Shown piece after piece: positions 18,054 through 26,900 of a stretch of DNA of 64,000 bases. The notes under the pieces are model-generated. The model worked only from the letters and a program-made list of their open reading frames with translations, made no database searches and was not told the origin of the DNA. The stretch is taken from assembly GCF_001580915.1 (NCBI RefSeq), contig NZ_LHZQ01000218.1, forward strand, positions 25,271 through 89,270. The letters run 5' to 3'. A program made the translations under genes and the position numbers. Position 1 is the stretch's first letter. Every line of letters starts with the position of its first letter. The DNA is from Acetobacter tropicalis (GTDB lineage: Bacteria > Pseudomonadota > Alphaproteobacteria > Acetobacterales > Acetobacteraceae).

Positions 18054-18228
18054 GGCCCTTGAAAGTGTGACCATGCTTTCCTTGTCCGGAGAGTATTTTT
18101 GCTTTTTAAACTACGTTTTTATCAGAGAAACGTAGCCGGACAGGCAGGTGTGCTGCCTGTCTGATTCTGCGCCGCAAAGAGATGTCAGCCTGACACTTGA
18201 TGCGGCGTTATTTTTTTTCAGGATACCT

Positions 18229-18999
18229 ATGCAAAGAAAATTGGGATGTCGGCCTGCGGAGCGTCGGGCTGGGCAACCGCGGCTGTCCGGTTTGCGGATG
18301 ATGGCGCGAAAGGCTCCCGCGCGTCTGGTGCGTGACCATGTTGATCCGGCCCCTCTCTTGTTGGGGAACGACCGGGTGGGGGACTGCACATCGGTCGGGC
18401 TGGCCAACCATATTCGGGCCACGGCAGCGCTTGCCGGATTTCAGGTGGCCGTAACAGAGCAGGATGCCCTTCGTTTCTATAGTCTTTCTACAGGCTATGA
18501 CCCCTCCCGCCCCGTAACGGATCAAGGGGGAGTGGAGGTGGATGTTCTGGCCTGTGCCGGGCGTACCGGATACGGACTGGCCACGCAGACGTTCTACCCT
18601 TTGTGGGGCACGGCGGAGGAGGGGGACTTTAACACCCTACGCTTGATTGTTGCGGGCCTTGGTGCGGCCTACGTGGGGGTGCAACTGGCGCTGGCTGATC
18701 AGGCCTCGGGCGTGTGGGACACTCTTACGCCGGGAGACCAGCGGCCCGGTTCCTGGGGTGGGCATTGTGTGCTGGTCTGGGATTATGCCGGAACGGCGGA
18801 TGATGATCTGGTCACGCTGCTTACGTGGGGGACGCGCCAGAAATGCACATGGCGCTGGCTGCGCTCCCGCCTGATGGAAGTGCATGGCGTGTTATGGCCG
18901 CAACTCATGCTGCCGGGCGGCCTTTACCCAACAGGGGATGATCTGGAAAAGCTGAGGGCTGAGAATGCTGCTTTTCTGGGAGCGGTTTTAAGCTGCTGA
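18229..18999 (+). CDS. Papain/C39-like cysteine peptidase-fold protein
   Basis: A 256-residue protein with the order of a papain-like active site: Cys in LLGNDRVGDCTSVGLANH near residue 47, a GGHCVLVWDY block with the candidate catalytic His near residue 182, and LTWGTRQ about 20 residues later in the place of the Asn/Asp region. This LGND.GDC...GGH...WG pattern resembles uncharacterised phage and prophage proteins. The start at 18229 follows CAGGATA; a longer frame to 18148 lacks support. It has no signal peptide. It closes the phage-like segment; a role in processing or lysis is inference only. Confidence 0.6.
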   Translation: MQRKLGCRPAERRAGQPRLSGLRMMARKAPARLVRDHVDPAPLLLGNDRVGDCTSVGLANHIRATAALAGFQVAVTEQDALRFYSLSTGYDPSRPVTDQGGVEVDVLACAGRTGYGLATQTFYPLWGTAEEGDFNTLRLIVAGLGAAYVGVQLALADQASGVWDTLTPGDQRPGSWGGHCVLVWDYAGTADDDLVTLLTWGTRQKCTWRWLRSRLMEVHGVLWPQLMLPGGLYPTGDDLEKLRAENAAFLGAVLSC

Positions 19000-19225
19000 C
19001 ATAATCCCCCAAAACTGTACCCGCTATCCACAGGCTTACCCACGCAACCATCCGCAGAATCTGGGGATAAGTGGAAAAGCTGCCTGCTCTGTTCGGGCAG
19101 GCTGGCGTGCCCAGCGCTAGGGAGTGCGTTGGCGCGGTGGTTTCTGCAAACCTGAAATCTGTCGTGCAAACGGGATCGGAAGGGAGGTATGGTCCCTGCA
19201 CCTGAAAGCGTATTGGTCCCTGTGT
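19000..19225. other. Convergent intergenic region
   Basis: A 226-bp gap between convergent genes. It contains a GCCTGC/GCAGGC hairpin at about 19081-19101, which could be a shared terminator without a T tract, and two weak DnaA-box-like sequences (CTATCCACA and, reversed, CTTATCCCC). No gene is seen. Confidence 0.4.
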
Positions 19226-20317
19226 TCAGAGCGCCTCCGACGAGACGTGCTCTGCGGAGGGGAGCGTAGGTTGGTGGGGGAAGCAGAGAGTGACAATCAA
19301 CCCTTTCGGCTGCCAGTCTTTTGTAACCTCTCCTTTTGCAGAAGAAATAAGGCGCCCAAGCAAGCCACTGCCAAAGCCGACTGCATGCGGAGGGGCAGAA
19401 ACAGGTGGGCCGCCCGTTTCCTTCCATTTGAAACGTAGGTGATGGTCTTCCTGCGCCCATTCGAGGGAGACAAGGCCATGGCAACTGCTCAAAGCGCCAT
19501 ACTTCATGGAGTTTGTTGCCAGTTCATGAAAAATGAGGGAAAACCGGGTGACTTCATTTTTGGCAACGCTGATGGGGGCTCCATGCAGTGCACAGCGTGT
19601 TCCGTAAGGTTGCAGCACGGCTTGCAGAATGCCGTGTAAATCCATGGCCTCGGCCTGAAGCGGATCATCCCCTTTTGCATGGCGCGCCAGAGAGGAGACA
19701 CGGGCAAGGGCACAGAGTTTTCTTTTTAAAATATGGGTTGCGCTTTCCGTGGCGTCAGGGTGTGAGGCTTCTTCTTCAGAAAGGGTGACAAGCCCGTTTA
19801 CAACGGCAAAAAGATTGCCAATGCGGTGATGCATTTCCTGTGTCAGCATGCGTTCCCGCTCAAGCGCATGCTCCAGTTTCAGCCGTAGTGTGGTGGTTTG
19901 CGTGATGTCACGGGAGACACATAAAATAGTGGCCGTGTTTCCAGAAGCAGCAATCTGGGGGATGAGAATATTATCCCAATACATAAATCCATCTTCCACA
20001 CGGCTTTTGCCCTGAAAGCGGGCTTTTTCACCGCGTGCGGCTTTCTTGAGCGCCCTTTCTCCTTCCTCATGGACTTCGGGTGGCAGAAGGGACAGCCACG
20101 GCATGCCAAAGCCCGTATGTTGCGGAACGTTCAGTGCCTGACATCCTGCGCGATTCATCATCAGAAGAGTGCCATCGAGCGCTAACACCTTGATGCAGTC
20201 TGGTGTGGCATCAAGCATGGCGTTTTGCATATCAGGAAGCGCAATGGGAGAGGCCGTATTCAAGGCAGGAAAAAGAGTCTTGGCATATGTCTCGGCTGCT
20301 TTTTCCATATTTTCCAT
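19226..20317 (-). CDS. PAS-HWE-type sensor histidine kinase
   Basis: A 363-residue cytoplasmic kinase without TM helices. A PAS domain covers residues 30-145 (ATPDCIKVLALDGTLLMMN, with the PAC segment ending ILCVSRDITQ). The HWE/HisKA_2 phospho-acceptor box is EMHHRIGNLFAVVNGL near residue 168. The ATPase domain shows FHELATNSMKYGALS and GFGSGLLGRL. Such kinases often sense light, redox or stress and feed orphan receivers in Alphaproteobacteria. No response regulator or anti-sigma partner lies next to it, so its target is unknown. Upstream is a long AT-rich non-coding region. Confidence 0.88.
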   Translation of the reverse strand: MENMEKAAETYAKTLFPALNTASPIALPDMQNAMLDATPDCIKVLALDGTLLMMNRAGCQALNVPQHTGFGMPWLSLLPPEVHEEGERALKKAARGEKARFQGKSRVEDGFMYWDNILIPQIAASGNTATILCVSRDITQTTTLRLKLEHALERERMLTQEMHHRIGNLFAVVNGLVTLSEEEASHPDATESATHILKRKLCALARVSSLARHAKGDDPLQAEAMDLHGILQAVLQPYGTRCALHGAPISVAKNEVTRFSLIFHELATNSMKYGALSSCHGLVSLEWAQEDHHLRFKWKETGGPPVSAPPHAVGFGSGLLGRLISSAKGEVTKDWQPKGLIVTLCFPHQPTLPSAEHVSSEAL

Positions 20318-20747
20318 GTTCAGCTCTGTGTGGATAGGCGGGAGAGGACGCGATGACCTTTGAATATTAGGGTTTCATGAAAAAATGGCAATATTTTGCA
20401 GGTAAAGAAAGAGTAAAGAAAATATTAAAATTAGTTTCCGTTATATTCACTATGGATAAACACTGATTAAATTTCTCATGACATAGTCAAGAATATCGGG
20501 AAATGACGCGGAATGTCAGCAGAGCCGTTATTTTTGTTTGTTTTTATTATGAATATTCCATCTGCACTGTCAGCATAGCCGGAAGGGTGTTCAGAGTAGG
20601 CAACTTACGTCTCTCTGTGCCGGAGTCTGTGTGAAAAATCAGCCGTAAAAAGAGGGGCTGGATTTTGTGGGCGGAAAAACAGGAGTTGAGAGCTTGGAGT
20701 CCGGAAAGCATCAGGGAAAGCTGGCGCTTCTAAGCGGTAACAAAATA

Positions 20748-20859
20748 GCCTCTGGTTGACCTGACAGAGTCTTACGCAGTGTCTTGGGTTGGAGAGTGCT
20801 ATGCTGTCATTGACTTACGCGGGACAGGTTAACCCTGACAAAGTCAACCACGCAGAGGC
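20748..20859. repeat. Imperfect inverted repeat element (MITE-like)
   Basis: The left arm GCCTCTGGTTGAC (20748-20760) is matched in reverse complement by GTCAACCACGCAGAGGC (20843-20859), with a 4-nt insertion. The interior has the related segments CTGACAGAGTC and CTGACAAAGTC. The size and terminal symmetry resemble a small non-autonomous mobile element, but no target-site duplication was confirmed. Confidence 0.35.
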
Positions 20860-20916
20860 GCGAAGGGTATCTTACGCACATTTTACGAAATCAAAATTGT
20901 AAAATAAGAGGGGGTG

Positions 20917-20960
20917 GGTGTAATTTGGTAAGTGAGCCAGTCACTCGACCAAATTACACC
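20917..20960. terminator. Long perfect hairpin 3' of tRNA-Leu
   Basis: GGTGTAATTTGGT (20917-20929) pairs perfectly with ACCAAATTACACC (20948-20960), and AGTGA pairs with TCACT inside it around the loop GCCAG. On the minus strand it starts 37 nt after the tRNA CCA and is followed by CCCACCCCCTCTTATTTT. It may be the tRNA terminator or a remnant of an integration site. Confidence 0.6.
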
Positions 20961-20996
20961 AAACCCTGTAAACATTCGCAGTAAACTGCGATATGT

Positions 20997-21083
20997 TGGT
21001 GCCCAGAAGAAGACTCGAACTTCCACGACCTTGCGGCCACAGATACCTGAAACCTGCGCGTCTACCAATTCCGCCATCTGGGC
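20997..21083 (-). tRNA. tRNA-Leu (CAG)
   Basis: An 87-nt class II tRNA on the minus strand. The acceptor stem is GCCCAGA/TCTGGGC with discriminator A and an encoded CCA at 20997-20999. The D arm is GGCGGAATTGGTAGACGC. The anticodon loop is TTCAGGT with anticodon CAG. The long variable arm GTGGCCGCAAGGTCGT is characteristic of tRNA-Leu, and the T arm is GTTCGAGTC. It stands alone. Confidence 0.96.
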
Positions 21084-21377
21084 TCAGAGGCAACCCGGAG
21101 TGTTCCGGGGTGGTGAAGGGGGATTTACTCTGCCTTTAAGGGGCCGTCAACAGAGAAAATGAAAAATATCTGACAGATTTGTGTGGTGCAGCGCTCTGGC
21201 CCTGTGGAGTGGAATGGAACACAGTCTGAAACGCCCGCCTGCCAAAGGCTTTTGGCCGTATTTCAAAGGGGTGGGCAGGAGCCAGAGGGCGGACCGAAAC
21301 GTGACGGCGCGCACTAAAAGATTAAGGCGTGCTGAACGCCCCCAGTCCTGATGAGGGAAGTAGAAGGTTTTTTGGGA

Positions 21378-22331
21378 ATGAGCACAGGTAAGATTGCAAC
21401 AGTTCTGGGTGGCAATGGCTTTGTTGGGCAGTATGTGGTCCAGAATCTGGCCGAGGCCGGCTATACCGTAAGGGTGGCCAGCAGGCGGCCCGACCGTGCG
21501 ACTCTTCTGCGCCCCCTGGGGCGGGTGGGGCAGATTGCGCCTTTCTATGCCTCCGTGCTGGATGATGCTTCCGTGGCCTGCGTGGTGGAAGGCGCGTCCA
21601 TCGTCGTCAATCTGGTAGGTGTGCTGGGCTCCACATCCCGGCAGGGGCTGGAGGCCGTGAATGTGCTGGGCGCTGAGCGTGTGGCGCGTCTTGCCGCCGC
21701 TGCCGGTGTGGACAGTTTTGTTCAGATGTCCGCCCTGGGGGCATCTCCCTCAGCCGCTTCCGCTTACGGGCGTAGCCGCGCTGCCGGGGAGGATGCTGTC
21801 AGACGCCATCTTCCGCACGCCTCGATCGTGCGGCCCTCCATTATCTTTGGCCCGGAAGATCATTTCTTCAATCTGTTCGGCACGATGGCCCGCTATCTGC
21901 CGATCTTGCCGGTCTATGGCGCCAATACCCGTGTGCAGCCGGTTTTTGTGGGAGACGTGGCGCAGGCACTGGCCCGCATTGCGCTTGATACCACGCTTGC
22001 GGGAAAGATCTGGTCTCTGGGCGGGCCGGAAGTTCTCACCATGCGGCAGATTTATCAGTGGGTGCTCAAGGAAACGCAGCGTGACCGCCTGCTGTTTACT
22101 GTGCCTTCTGCGCTGGCATCCTTGCAGGCCAGTATTTTTGAGCGGCTGCCGGGCAAGCTGATCACGCGTGATCAGTTGCGGATGTTGTCCGAGGATAATG
22201 TGGTGCCCCCCGGCCAGCCGGGATTTGAGGAACTCGGTATCGCGCCGCGCAGTATTGAGAACACCGTGCCCTTCTATCTGGACCGATATCGGGCTGGCGG
22301 TGGTCGATCTGGTGTTATGGTTCCAGAATAA
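21378..22331 (+). CDS. NDUFA9-like NAD(P)-binding protein (atypical SDR)
   Basis: A 317-residue atypical short-chain dehydrogenase of the group related to the complex I accessory subunit NDUFA9. The Rossmann motif GGNGFVGQYVVQ begins at residue 10, followed by RVASRRPDR, which suggests NADP preference, then VNLVGVLG, VRPSIIFGPEDHF and FVGDVAQAL. In Alphaproteobacteria these proteins are commonly encoded as single genes; the substrate is unknown. The ATG at 21378 fits the family start and has GAAGG upstream; an ATG nine codons earlier is possible. It lies 195 bp upstream of gltD. Confidence 0.87.
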   Translation: MSTGKIATVLGGNGFVGQYVVQNLAEAGYTVRVASRRPDRATLLRPLGRVGQIAPFYASVLDDASVACVVEGASIVVNLVGVLGSTSRQGLEAVNVLGAERVARLAAAAGVDSFVQMSALGASPSAASAYGRSRAAGEDAVRRHLPHASIVRPSIIFGPEDHFFNLFGTMARYLPILPVYGANTRVQPVFVGDVAQALARIALDTTLAGKIWSLGGPEVLTMRQIYQWVLKETQRDRLLFTVPSALASLQASIFERLPGKLITRDQLRMLSEDNVVPPGQPGFEELGIAPRSIENTVPFYLDRYRAGGGRSGVMVPE

Positions 22332-22526
22332 GAGGTTAGGGGCATATAGGTCCGGTTTGATACTTAAATCATATAGGATTTTTGGTTTATTTTGATCTGA
22401 ATCGGTAAAAAAGAAAGAAAGGACAGCAATACTGTCTTTTCATTGCATGGGGTAAGGCGCTACCTGAGGTTCGCTTGTCTGGGGGCGAGGTCTGTCTTGA
22501 CGCGCCCTTTCTCCGGGAATTGCCGC

Positions 22527-23975
22527 ATGACCACACCGATGCTGAAATTTGTCTCTGTTGCGCAGCAGCAGCCTGAAAAACGGACCGCCCAGAACCGGCG
22601 GGCCGATTTCGATGAGATTTATGAAGATTTCAAACCGGTTAAGGCAGCGGAACAGGCCAGCCGATGCTCCCAGTGCGGCGTGCCGTTCTGTTCCGTGCAT
22701 TGCCCGCTAGGCAACAATATCCCCGATTGGCTGATGCTGACCGCAAACGGTCGGCTGGAGGAGGCGTATGAGGTCTCTTCCGCCACCAACACGTTTCCTG
22801 AAATCTGTGGCCGCATCTGTCCGCAGGATCGCCTGTGCGAAGGCAACTGCGTGATTGAGCCCGGTTTTGAAAGCGTGACCATTGGTGCTGTGGAGCGGTA
22901 CATTACCGATACCGCGTTTGAGAACGGATGGGTCAAGCCCACCCGCCCGCTGCGCGAACGGCCGGAATCCGTTGGTATTGTGGGTGCTGGCCCGGCAGGG
23001 CTTGCTGCAGCGGAACGCCTGCGCGCCGTTGGGTATCAGGTGCATGTGTATGATCGATATGACCGCGTAGGCGGCCTGCTGGTCTATGGTATTCCCGGTT
23101 TCAAGCTGGAGAAGGACATTGTCTCCCGCCGCCACAGGCTGCTGGAAGACAGTGGCGTCACCTTCCATCTGGGGCAGGGTGTTGGAGATGCGGAGGGCGA
23201 GATCCCGTTTGCGGAGCTGCGCAAGAAGCATGAAGCCCTGCTGATTGCCACTGGCGTGTACAAGGCCCGTGAAATTGGTGGCCCCGGTGCTGGCCTGCCC
23301 GGCATTGAACGCGCGCTGGATTATCTGACCGCCTCCAACCGTCGTTCTCTGGGTGATACGTTGCCTGAGGACGCCAAAGGGCTGGATGCCGCAGGTAAGA
23401 ACGTGGTGGTGCTGGGTGGTGGGGATACCGCCATGGACTGCGTGCGCACCGCCATCCGGCAAGGGGCAAAATCCGTGAAATGCCTCTACCGGCGTGACAA
23501 GGCCAATATGCCGGGCTCCGCACGGGAAGTGAAAAATGCGGAAGAGGAAGGTGTGGAGTTTGTCTGGCTGGCCGCCCCGGAAGCGTTTCTGGGTGATGAC
23601 CATGTGACAGGCGTGCGCGCCACCCGCATGAAGCTGGGCATGGCGGACCCTACGGGCCGTCAGTCCGTTGAGCCGTTGGAAGGCAGTTCTTTCACGCTGG
23701 ATGCCGATCTGGTTATCACGGCGCTTGGGTTTGATCCGGAACCCCTGCCGCAGTTGTGGGGACAGCCTGATCTGGCAGTTTCGCGCTGGGGTACGCTCAA
23801 GGTGCGGCAGGACAGCTTCATGACCACCCTGCCGGGCGTGTTTGCCGCGGGTGATATTGTGCGCGGCGCCAGCCTTGTGGTGTGGGCCATCCGGGATGGG
23901 CGGGATGCCGCCGAACGCATTCATAAATGGATTAAAGCAAACGCATCGGCCGATGCCGTGGCGGAGCAGGGGTAA
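22527..23975 (+). CDS. gltD: Glutamate synthase small (beta) subunit
   Basis: A 482-residue NADPH-dependent GltD, which passes electrons from NADPH through FAD and iron-sulfur clusters to GltB. N-terminal cysteine clusters are CSQCGVPFCSVHC and CGRICPQDRLCEGNC. The FAD site is GIVGAGPAGLAAAERL, the NADPH site is VVLGGGDTAMDC, and the C terminus has FAAGDIVRG. The start at 22527 (MTTPMLKF) matches the usual length; an ATG 28 codons upstream gives an atypical extension. Its TAA overlaps the gltB start as TAATG. The order gltD-gltB is the reverse of the E. coli gltBD order. Confidence 0.97.
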   Translation: MTTPMLKFVSVAQQQPEKRTAQNRRADFDEIYEDFKPVKAAEQASRCSQCGVPFCSVHCPLGNNIPDWLMLTANGRLEEAYEVSSATNTFPEICGRICPQDRLCEGNCVIEPGFESVTIGAVERYITDTAFENGWVKPTRPLRERPESVGIVGAGPAGLAAAERLRAVGYQVHVYDRYDRVGGLLVYGIPGFKLEKDIVSRRHRLLEDSGVTFHLGQGVGDAEGEIPFAELRKKHEALLIATGVYKAREIGGPGAGLPGIERALDYLTASNRRSLGDTLPEDAKGLDAAGKNVVVLGGGDTAMDCVRTAIRQGAKSVKCLYRRDKANMPGSAREVKNAEEEGVEFVWLAAPEAFLGDDHVTGVRATRMKLGMADPTGRQSVEPLEGSSFTLDADLVITALGFDPEPLPQLWGQPDLAVSRWGTLKVRQDSFMTTLPGVFAAGDIVRGASLVVWAIRDGRDAAERIHKWIKANASADAVAEQG

Positions 23976-26900
23976 TGGATATGGACAAGCTCCCGAACAC
24001 CGGAATGGGTGAAAGCGCCGAGGCTTTTCTGGAAGCATGGGACAACAACGTTGCCGCGCTTGAAGGGCTGTATGACCCTGCGGATGAACGTGATTCCTGC
24101 GGCGTTGGTCTGATTGCCGCCCTTGATGGCAAAAGCCGGCGTGATGTGGTGGAAGCCGGCATTGCGGCGCTGAGTGCCATCTGGCACCGCGGCGCGGTGG
24201 ATGCTGATGGTAAAACGGGTGACGGCGCGGGGATTCACGTTGAAATTCCGCAGGATTTCTTTGCCGATGCCATCACCAGCACGGGTGATCAGCCGGAAGA
24301 CGGCACCATTATTGCTGTGGGGCAGGTGTTTCTGCCCAAGACGGACCTGACCGCGCAGGAACAGTGCCGCCAGATTATTGAAACCGAGATTCTGGCGTTT
24401 GGTTACGGCATTTACGGCTGGCGTCAGGTGCCGATTGATACGTCCTGCATTGGGGAAAAGGCGAACGCCACCCGGCCGGAAATTGAACAGATCATGATCC
24501 GCAATCTGCCCGGCAAGGCGGAAGATGCGTTTGAGCGTGATCTGTACGTCATCCGGCGCAAGATCGAGAAAGCGGCCATTGCGGCGCAGGTGGACCTGTA
24601 TATCTGCTCGCTCTCCTGCCGTTCGATCATCTATAAGGGGATGTTCTTGGCCGAGCATCTGACCGAGTTCTATCCGGATCTTCTGGACAAGCGCTTTGTC
24701 AGCCGGTTTGCCATTTATCACCAGCGCTATTCCACAAACACTTTCCCCACATGGAAGCTGGCGCAGCCATTCCGGCGGCTGGCCCATAACGGGGAAATCA
24801 ACACCATTTCCGGTAACGTCAACTGGATGAAAAGCCATGAAACACGGCTGTCTCATCCAGAGCTTGACCCGTGGATGGAGGATATCAAACCGTTGGTGCA
24901 GGCGGGTGGGTCTGATACCGCCATTCTGGATAACGTGTTTGAACTGCTGACCTTCTCTGGCCGGGATGCGCCTGCGGCCAAGGCGCTGATGGTGCCTGCC
25001 AGCGTGGGGGGCAATTCCTCCATGAAGCAGTCCCACCGGGACATGTTTGCCTACTGCAACGCCGTGATGGAACCGTGGGATGGCCCCGCCGCCCTGTGCG
25101 CCACGGACGGCCGGTGGGTGATCGCCGGGCTGGACCGTTCCGGCCTGCGCCCCCTGCGCTATACCGTAACGGCTGATGGCCTGCTGATTGTAGGGTCTGA
25201 AACCGGCATGGTGCGGGTGCCCGAAGCCAATGTGGTCAAGCGTGGCCGCCTTGGGCCGGGTGACGTGATCGGCGTGGATCTGCAAGCACCCAAACTGTAT
25301 GGCAATGAAGAACTGCTGGATCTTCTGGCCGCCCGTCAGGAATTTTCTTCCTGGGTGGGGCGTATCCAGAAAATTGGTTCCATTGTGCGCTCCGATGTGA
25401 CGGAGCCTGTGAATTATCAGGGCGAGGAACTGCGCCGCCGCCAGTTGGCCGTTGGCACCACGCTGGAAGATCTGGAAACCATCCTGCAACCCATGGTTGA
25501 AAATGGCACGGAAGCCATTGGCTCCATGGGGGATGATACGCCGCTGGCCGTGCTTTCTCCCCGTTATCGGGGGCTGGCGCATTATTTCCGTCAGGGGTTC
25601 AGTCAGGTTACCAACCCGCCGATTGACTCCCTGCGGGAATCGCGGGTGATGAGCCTTGCCACCCGGTTGGGCAATCTGGGCAATATTCTGGATCAGTCTG
25701 CTGACCAGTGTGAAATGTTGCAACTGCCCAGCCCGGTTCTGACCTCTGGCGAGTATGAATCTCTGCGGGCGTTCTGCGGTGCTTCTGGCTGCGTGATTGA
25801 CTGCACCTTCCCGGTAAAGGATGGCGAGACAGGGCTGCGCGAAGCCATTGCCCGTATCCGGCGTGAAGCGGAAGAAGCCGTGCGCGGCGGGTGCACGCAT
25901 GTGTTCCTGAGTGACGAGAACCAGTCTCCCAGCCGTGCCTATATTCCCATGATTCTGGCCACCGGCGCGGTGCACACGCATCTGGTGCGCACCTCCCTGC
26001 GGACTTTCACGTCCCTGAACGTGCGGACCTCCACAGCGCTTGATGTACACGCCATTGCCGTCACGATCGGGGTAGGGGCCACCACGGTTAACCCGTATCT
26101 GGCGCAGGAATGTATTGCAGACCGGCATCGCCGGGGCCTGTTTGGCACGTTCAGCCTGCGTGAATGCATGGAACGCTACCGCAAGGCGGTGGACAAGGGC
26201 CTGCTCAAGATCATGTCCAAAATGGGTATTTCCATTGTGGCGTCTTACCGTGGCGGGTGCAATTTTGAAGCGGTCGGTCTTTCCCGCGCGCTGACGGCGG
26301 AATTCTTCCCCGGCATGCCGTCTCGTATTTCGGGTATCGGCCTCTCCGGTATTGCCCGCAATGTGCTGACCTTCCATGGCGAGGCATGGGATGCCACAAC
26401 CCTCGCCCTGCCTGTGGGCGGCCTGTATAAAATGCGGCGCAGTGGGGAGCAGCACGCGTTTGATGGCACGCTGATCCATATGCTGCAAACCGCCGTGGCA
26501 ACGGACAGTTTTACCATCTACAAACGCTACGCGGATGCCGTGCGGGCGCAGCCCCCTGTGGCCCTGCGGGATCTGCTGGACTTCCGTGAAGGGCGTACGC
26601 CTATTCCGGTAGATGAAGTGGAAAGCATCACTCTGCTGCGCAAGCGGCTGATTGCGCCTGCCATTTCGCTGGGCGCGCTGAGCCCGGAAGCACATGAAAC
26701 GCTCTCCATCGCCATGAACCGCATTGGCGCGAAGTCTGATTCCGGTGAGGGTGGGGAAGACCCTGCACGCGCCAAGCCGCGCCCGAACGGTGATAACGCA
26801 TCTTCCGCCATCAAGCAGGTGGCATCCGGCCGCTTCGGGGTGACCGCGCAGTATCTGAATGACTGCCGTGAGCTTGAAATCAAGGTGGCGCAGGGTGCTA

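Larger units (their letters stand above)
20318..20996. other. AT-rich non-coding region with repeats
   Basis: About 680 bp without a convincing gene. The part 20370-20560 is clearly more AT-rich than its surroundings and probably carries the kinase promoter. From 20748 to 20859 an imperfect inverted repeat bounds a roughly 110-bp segment, and CTTACGC occurs three times (20771, 20814, 20871). A long hairpin lies at 20917-20960, just behind tRNA-Leu. No transposase or integrase fragment was recognised. Confidence 0.5.

Noticed and set aside
19040..19080. Weak DnaA-box-like sequences as a replication origin
   Set aside because: Only two mismatched boxes, with no AT-rich unwinding element and no origin-type neighbours (dnaA, dnaN, hemE, parAB).
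22707..24038. A 443-codon minus-strand frame opposite gltD
   Set aside because: Antisense shadow of gltD; no recognisable domain or start signal.
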